Source: Hermodice carunculata
Lineage: Eukaryota > Annelida > Polychaeta > Eunicida > Amphinomidae
Length of the DNA: 64,000 nucleotides
NCBI GenBank assembly: GCA_964020975.1
Contig: OZ026612.1
Span: forward strand, 57,559,669 to 57,623,668
Direction of reading: 5' to 3'
The position numbers and the translations under genes were made by a program. Of this stretch, positions 58,214 to 64,000 are shown one piece after another (the stretch's first letter is position 1; every line of letters begins with the position of its first letter). The notes under the pieces were generated by a model. The model saw nothing but the letters and a program-made list of their open reading frames with translations, had not been told where the DNA came from and did no database searches.

Positions 58214-58884
58214 CAAGGGCTGGTTGAAAAGTTCTAAGCTTAGCTGTGAAAGCCCCGTATAAAGTGGACGGTTTTCATTTATTTCTCTACATAGTCCAGG
58301 TTTACACACTTTTGCCAGTGATGCTGCAAGGCCTGGATGCCTGTCAAGAAGAAATTTTCTTCAGCCACCCTAAAAAAGCCATTCACAGCAGAAATGATGT
58401 CATAATTACTAGGAAAATGGCAACCAGCTAGTTCCTCTTTCATTTTGTGAAACAGGTGGAAGTCTGACAGGGCTAAATCGGATTAATAAGGGGGATGGTT
58501 AATGAGTTCAAAGCCACAATCATGGATTGCTGACATGGCAACCACCGGGTGTGAACAGGAGCATTGTCTTGGTGGAACAGGACTCCTTTACTGAGCATTC
58601 TCCATCACTTAGCTTTGATAGCTTCACGCAACTGCCTTTTGCCTCCACAGGATCCCCATAGATCGCTATATGTTTCTGATGTGCTCTTGTCGGGCATTGT
58701 CCATTTCTGGTGATTTCAATGGGTAGGATCACAAGATGGTCTGGTGCAAAGACACTAATCCCACTACAGTTGCAGTTCTTATGTCTATGATTCATTAAAT
58801 GATTGTACTTGTTGGTTGCAAAAGTTTGTTTCAATCCGATTGAGATATCACACTCAGGCTCAGAACTTTTTCAGTCAGCCCTCG
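58214..58884 (-). mobile_element. Internally deleted mariner transposon with transposase remnant
   Basis: TA dinucleotides (58212-58213 and 58885-58886) flank inverted ends: CAAGGGCTGGTTGAAAAGTT at the left, and CGAGGGCTGACTGAAAAAGT at the right read inward. At 671 bp it is about half a normal mariner (~1.3 kb). Minus-strand text still reads as the catalytic half of a mariner transposase: QLREAIKAK, MLSKGVLFHQDNAPVHT (second catalytic Asp in HQDNAP), then FELINHPPY, SDLALSDFHLF, MKEELAGCHFP and DIISAVNGFLG, ending near WQKCVNLD..YVEK. The usual PYSPDLAPSD box has a stop and substitutions, and frames shift elsewhere. The N-terminal DNA-binding half is missing. Wording suggests the mellifera-like subfamily. 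Inactive. Confidence 0.9.
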
Positions 58885-58886
58885 TA

Positions 58887-59249
58887 GAAGTAAGGAGCTT
58901 ATTACCATGTTAAAATACACCCTTTCTCCAGTATTCAAGTAAAATTCAAACATTTTTTCCGGGCAAAACCCTGGAAGATGTTGGTGGATTTGAAGCAAAT
59001 TTTAGCCTGTCAACACCACATTTTAATATTCCGCTGTGTGTGAGTGTGTCATCCAAATATTTACTGGGGACTCAATGTACAAGTACATGTCATAAACTGA
59101 CCTGAACATAAACCTGCCATTTCATTTGTCAACAGCTATGGTCAACACTTGTGGCCAGAATGGGCTTTACTAATGAGCAAACACTTGCATTAGGCACTTT
59201 ATGGGTGCATGTCCAAGCCATTATTGAGGGGCCACTCGAGCAAGTTCTT
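58887..59249. other. Unannotated stretch
   Basis: No supported gene or repeat between the mariner remnant and family B copy 2. Confidence 0.4.
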
Positions 59250-60170
59250 AGTTCTACTGACCATAGGTCCCAGAGCTCGTTCAATCACTCGTATCTCTCT
59301 GTCCATCCATCTGTCAGTCATTTTGTCCATCTATCTCTAAACTTTTGTTTGTGAGCATGATACAGTTCACAGTTTTCAAGATAGCCCCGTATAACTTTCA
59401 GGACTTGGGAAGTCTATGAAAATCAAGGTCAAAATTGATATTAGTGGTACCACCTACGGCCATGTGTAATATATGGGTCACAATATGAAAATTTTGTGAC
59501 CATTCCAGCATCCTTAATGTGTGATAGATCTTTGTGAAATTTAGTGGGATTGTGGGAGAGGTCAAAATCTCATTTGCCTATGATAATAGTGGCTCCACCT
59601 ATAACTTTACAGAAATTATGAGCCAAAACATGTTGAAACATAAAATTCCATATCTGAAAAGATAATTGAGTTAGACATGCCAAATTTATAGGATATATAG
59701 ATCATGTCCAATGCTAATATTTTATATGATATCAGTGACCTTGATGTATTTTTTGTCGGTCACCAGGCCTGTAAAGTTGGAAGAGATGATTTTGTAATGG
59801 CAAGGTATAGTTTGGACATCAATGGCAAAGAGAATTGAGCCTGTAGATCAGAATTACACTTGAGGACATTGTACATAAAACTGTACTTGGTGACCTACTT
59901 TGGGGGGTCACCATGACCCAGTGGTTGGTACCGTGACTTATATTTCAAGGTCATTAAGCAATTGAAAAAGGACATTTAATTCAATATCTTGATAAAGAAT
60001 AAGGCAAATGTACCACAAATGTGTATCATGTGAAAATTTGACATTGCATAATATGGGTGACCTTGATGAATTTCTCACAGTTATTGAAGGAATGCTTTTC
60101 ATAAAATGATTTTTTGTTGATGGTTATCACATTATTAGTCAGCAGAGCATTAGGCTCATGGGCTTCTTGT
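59250..60170 (+). repeat. Palindrome-headed repeat family B, copy 2
   Basis: The head AGTTCTACTGACCATAGGTC continues CCAGAGCTCG, then CTGTCCATCCATCTGTC. Body phrases (TTTTCAAGATAGCCC, GTGGTACCACCTAC, AAATTATGAGCCAAAA, TCAGTGACCTTGA, GAAAAAGGACATTTAATTCA) match copy 1. Terminus GAGCATTAGGCTCATGGGCT followed by TCTTGTT. Only one long unit is present instead of two. Confidence 0.75.
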
Positions 60171-61110
60171 TAAATATCATCAACATTTTTGCTGTGCTGA
60201 TACATGTAGTAATATGTCAGTGTCTTTCTGGGTTCATTGTTAGTGTATTGTCAACAGCTATGTGTATTGACATTGCTTTGTTAACAATCATCAAGATAAC
60301 TTGTAGCATTATGTCAGGATTGGAAATCTCTCAAAAGGTTCATTTGGCATCAATCTCAGGCAACAAATTATTGCAATGTGGACAAACATGCTCACAAGCT
60401 ACCTAATATATTTGGGAACCTTCTCATGCTCACAAGATACCTATGTATTTGGGAACCTTCTCATGTGGTACGTATGAAACAGCCTTGGTGACTTTGATCA
60501 TGTTGATGGGAACAAATTTCCATTGTAAAAGTCATATGGCTGTAAACAGTGAAAAATAGATACTCTCTAGGTGTCCTCGTGAGGTCTGCCAATCCAGACT
60601 GTATGATAGCAATAAATTGTTTTGTTTGTGCATATGCTAGATGACTGACATAATGTTCCAGGGGGACCAATGTATCAAGTATCCCTGTAAGCTGTCTGAG
60701 ACATCCCTTCTGATGGCTGCCTGTGATGTTCCTGTTGTGTCCTGGCATAGCAAAATCTAAATTATTTTCATCCCAGGATGCCCCCCTTGCCAGTACTTTT
60801 AAGAAAGAACTTTCCTGCAGATATTGTAAAAGAAATTATTTGTTCAGTAAGTTTTGATTGCTGATCAGCTTTGATTTGGTATCAAAACATTTCTTCACAG
60901 CACCAGAGCCACTTAGCAAGATTAAAAACCCAGATTTGCTGCACATGAACAGTAATCCGACAAATTATGATGTGGTATTGATCAGACTGAAGGTATTTGT
61001 CCATAGCTGCGTAATGTTCTCTGAGTAATAGAAAGGGCTGAGTGAAGACTACTATGACATTGTACGTCTATATGAATAAAAGAACTGGTTTTCTTCCATC
61101 GCATAAGGTA
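60171..61110. other. Unannotated stretch
   Basis: No supported gene. CTCACAAG(C/A)TACCTA and TATTTGGGAACCTTCTCATG are directly duplicated at about 60391-60468. Confidence 0.45.
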
Positions 61111-61290
61111 TACAGTGGTCCCCTTCTTATAAGGCCACCCCAAATGCAGCCAAAGTAGCCTTATAAGAGGGGTGGCCTCTCTTGAGGGGCACAATATAAT
61201 GGAAATACCATATTTTCTGCACAAGAATGCGGGCCTTTCAAGAGGGGTGTCCTGTGGTGGGAGGGGTCTTATAAGAGGGGGACCACTGTA
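61111..61290 (+). mobile_element. TACAGTGGTCCCC MITE, complete, 180 bp
   Basis: TACAGTGGTCCCCTTCTTAT and ATAAGAGGGGGACCACTGTA are inverted ends of about 20 bp (one or two differences), with TA at both tips. The inner AAGGCCACC / GGTGGCCTC pair extends the symmetry. It is a non-autonomous Tc1/mariner-type element; 5993-6130 is a truncated relative. Confidence 0.85.
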
Positions 61291-61984
61291 TATGTTAATG
61301 AGTGGAAGCCTGCTTTAACATTTCCTGATGTATGAGAGAAGTCACTCTGGTCCAAAATATCATAATGTATTTCCTGTGTCAAGCAAATGAGGATGTCCAT
61401 AGAAGAGAGGGACATCATTATAGTATGATGAATTATCGTCAGCATCTATGTTGGAATTTGCTGATGCACTTCTATGTGCATCTTAAACCCATCAAAGCTT
61501 CCTGTTTGTTTTACGTCATTTCCCAATCATCTCTAAGTCTCAGGAATTTTGTTGTTAGATTAAGCCATTCATCTTTCTATGTAGACATTGGCTGTTAACT
61601 AAACTTTAGAATTTCTTAATTTGCAGCATCAATTTACTTTAAAATGTGACTTGTAGAAGGTTGTTTACTCTGTGTTGTAAATGTAATTCACCTGAGATCA
61701 ATGTTGGGCTGAAGTCTCAGTAGCTTTTTGGCCAAAGAAAATCATACATTACACACCAGGAAAAACCGATCAATCATAGATGGTGGAAACTGTCATTGTT
61801 TTATGCCGAGTTTGTTCACCTGCTGGCCTTTTGTTGTTGGTGTTCTCAAGGTTTTGCCACAGGGATGGATACTGCATGAGAGGCAAGTTGGTTAATGATG
61901 TGGTCTCAATAACAAGGACCACTTAAAGGTTCGGGCAAATGTGTGTGTGCATGTGTGTGCACATACATATATTTTTTATGTATT
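61291..61984. other. Unannotated stretch
   Basis: No supported feature. Confidence 0.4.
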
Positions 61985-62114
61985 TATGTTTGTATGTATG
62001 TATGTATGTATGTATGTATGTATGTATGTATGTATGTATGTATGTACATGTATGTATGTATGTATACATGCATGCATGTATGTATGCATTCATTCATTCA
62101 TTCATTCATTCATT
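61985..62114. repeat. (TATG)n then (CATT)n compound microsatellite
   Basis: TATG units with a few interruptions from about 61989 to 62085, then (CATT)n to about 62114. The MYVCMYVC-type frames are artefacts. Confidence 0.95.
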
Positions 62115-62362
62115 TGGAATAATAATTATTGTATATTGAAATTCCTCATAAAAAGTACTTCCCATTTAAGTGCCTGGTGTAAAGTAAATGAGTTTTGAAT
62201 TCCCTGGGAAGTTGTTATTCAAGGACAGTTATAGGCCTACACATGTACAAGGTTTTCCCACACAATTCAATAACCACAGATGAGGGCCGTAACTTGAGTT
62301 GCTTTTATTTACCAGCTTGACATGAAATGAGTTAAACATGGTGGATCTACATATTATTAACT

Positions 62363-62383
62363 GGGGGGGGGGGGGGGGGGGGG
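62363..62383. repeat. Poly-G run of 21
   Basis: An uninterrupted run of about 21 G, a strong G-quadruplex candidate and a likely site of length variation or assembly error. Confidence 0.9.
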
Positions 62384-63754
62384 AAGCAGGGGTTACTGTG
62401 AACTTACAAGCAAGTGTGATTGGTACTCTATAGAATGCATCAGAATGCAGTTTAGTTGTCGTCATGTCCACAGCCATTTTGCTCGCTGTCTCTTTGCCCA
62501 CTTTGAATTCAGGCATTTGCCACTTGGGTGAAGTACTTTTCTGTTGTTCTCACATTGGTAACAGCTATGTTCCGATCCAATTTTTCCCATTGTCTATGGT
62601 TTGACATCTTATTGGCCAGTTCTATAGCCAACTCAAAATACTGTGAAGTGAAAGACACTTCCAAGAGTGGAGTGTTGTGCCCTCTAATATCAAGGCCACC
62701 CTGACTTTGCTTGAAAAGTGGCCACCTCAGAGGGATGGCCTTTCTGCCAGAGTGCAATATGATGGGCATAGCACAGGAGATGTATGATAAGGTAGTCCCT
62801 GGTAGGGTTTATGAGATGGCATCAAGCAGGGACAGATGCAGCCAGTTTGTCCAGACTGAAGGCCAGAGAGAAAGCTGGTGCTTATCCTCGGCCTGTACAA
62901 GAACAAGCCTGTAGGGCCCAGACACATGGGCAGCTTGTACGGCTGGTTTGTCATCAGGCACAAAATGTGGAGTTCTTGGCAGCTTACAGGTACATGTACA
63001 CGCATTAGCAATAAGCCAGAACCAACATGAAAATTAGGATGTGTCAAAACTAACTTGGAGTTATTGGGTTCTTTTGTCCTTTAGCACCATTAATAGTGGA
63101 GAAAGGTACAAGTGTAATAGAAATGTGTCGTGTGTGGTATAAATTGACTGTTATATGTAGTAGCATGCCATGCCAGGTTGCTAAAACAGAAGATTTGACA
63201 GGCAGCTAGCATTCAGTGAGCTTCAGCAGAAGTGTTCTTCTCAATAGACAGTTAGCAAGGCTTAGTGTCATTAGTTTGTGACACATGCTGAGATTTGCAG
63301 ACTTAAAAATTATTTATCAGTATATTTGTGATGTTTGTTTAATATAATTTCAGGTATTGAACCAAATGATTAAGATGCACCTCAAGGAAGGGAGGGCTTC
63401 TGTTATGTCACAATGTGATCAGTGAAGTAGCTTTATGAAATGTGGCAAGAGATAAAATCTGTGTATCATCTGTTTTCAAAAAATTAGGTGCATAAATTAA
63501 TGATAATGTTCTTTAAAACACCTGCTTGTAAGAAATGCATTAGGAAATAGTAACATGGAAACTACATTTATGCCACATCTCTTTATCCCAACACTAACTG
63601 AATCAAAACATTTTTATAAACTTAATCTCTTCATAAATGCAAGTACTTAGTATTCCCAATTAGTAAATGAAAATAATCAGCACTTTATTGAGTGTAAGTA
63701 CATTAGCATCATTCAGGAATCTGAATGTGGCAGGTGTGGGTGTTTTTTTTTTTT

Positions 63755-63796
<42 letters not shown>

Positions 63797-64000
63797 TATT
63801 CAATAATATAAACTGGAATCTCATACTACATATACTTAAGTCAGTAATAATAGCTTAGAGCTGATGTTTCTTGGTGATTTCACAGTAACATTAAATGAAG
63901 ATTGAATTAAATTGAAGTGAACTGAGATATGTGTGTGACTTCCTACTAGCTTTGTGTTGGGTGGGGTGGGGGTGAGGGGTAGGCAGCATTAGGGTTCCTG
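62384..64000. other. Unannotated stretch with a MITE fragment and poly-T
   Basis: At about 62690-62765, CAAGGCCACCCTGACTTTGC and AAAAGTGGCC...GAGTGCAATATGATGGG echo the interior of the 61111 MITE. A T-run of about 54 with one G lies at 63742-63795. No gene is supported. Confidence 0.4.

Noticed and set aside
61939-62198. MYVCMYVC-type open frames
   Set aside because: Translations of the (TATG)n microsatellite.
62727-63047. 106-codon minus-strand frame as a gene
   Set aside because: Its start overlaps a MITE-like fragment, and it has no recognisable domain or splice framework.

Overview
This is an AT-rich, repeat-dominated piece of animal nuclear DNA with no convincing intact host gene. Its most abundant repeats open with a T-run, a short palindrome and GTCCGTCC-type text, carry many AGGTCA/TGACCT words, and end in variants of CTCTTGTT. 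From memory these resemble dispersed repeats of bivalves and other molluscs, so a lophotrochozoan, probably a mollusc, is the best guess. It is only a guess, because no host coding sequence fixes the taxon. No prokaryotic genes, operons, rRNA or CRISPR arrays are visible.

Layout. 0-10 kb: a ~145-bp tandem repeat at the left edge, a second ~160-bp tandem block near 3 kb, small TTAA-flanked elements, two mariner-type miniature elements (MITEs), and a possible decayed multi-exon gene on the minus strand (6.2-7.1 kb). 10-34 kb: three copies of palindrome-headed repeat family A, piggyBac-type MITEs with TTAA ends, several tandem arrays, a class-II tRNA-like sequence at 23.7 kb and a probable LINE 3' tail at 26.2 kb. 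34-38.6 kb: the best-preserved family A copy, holding three CTCF-like sites and an alternating ~510-bp internal period, followed directly by family C, a MITE and family D. 40.37-46.16 kb: an almost full-length DIRS-type (tyrosine recombinase) retrotransposon with inverted terminal repeats, an internal complementary region, and gag-like, reverse transcriptase/RNase H and recombinase parts; it looks broken. 48.7-64 kb: three piggyBac-type MITEs within 2 kb, families B and C back to back, a large compound microsatellite, a 44-bp minisatellite, a 21-bp minisatellite, an internally deleted mariner transposon, a second family B copy, more MITEs and long homopolymers.

The coding regions do not act together as a pathway. 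The DIRS parts belong to one fossil element and the mariner fragment to another. The main interest lies in non-coding architecture: unrelated repeat families sharing one design, a module shared between two families, a family that spreads CTCF-like sites, and near-perfect hairpins inside MITEs. All alignments were made by eye, so percentages and boundaries are approximate.
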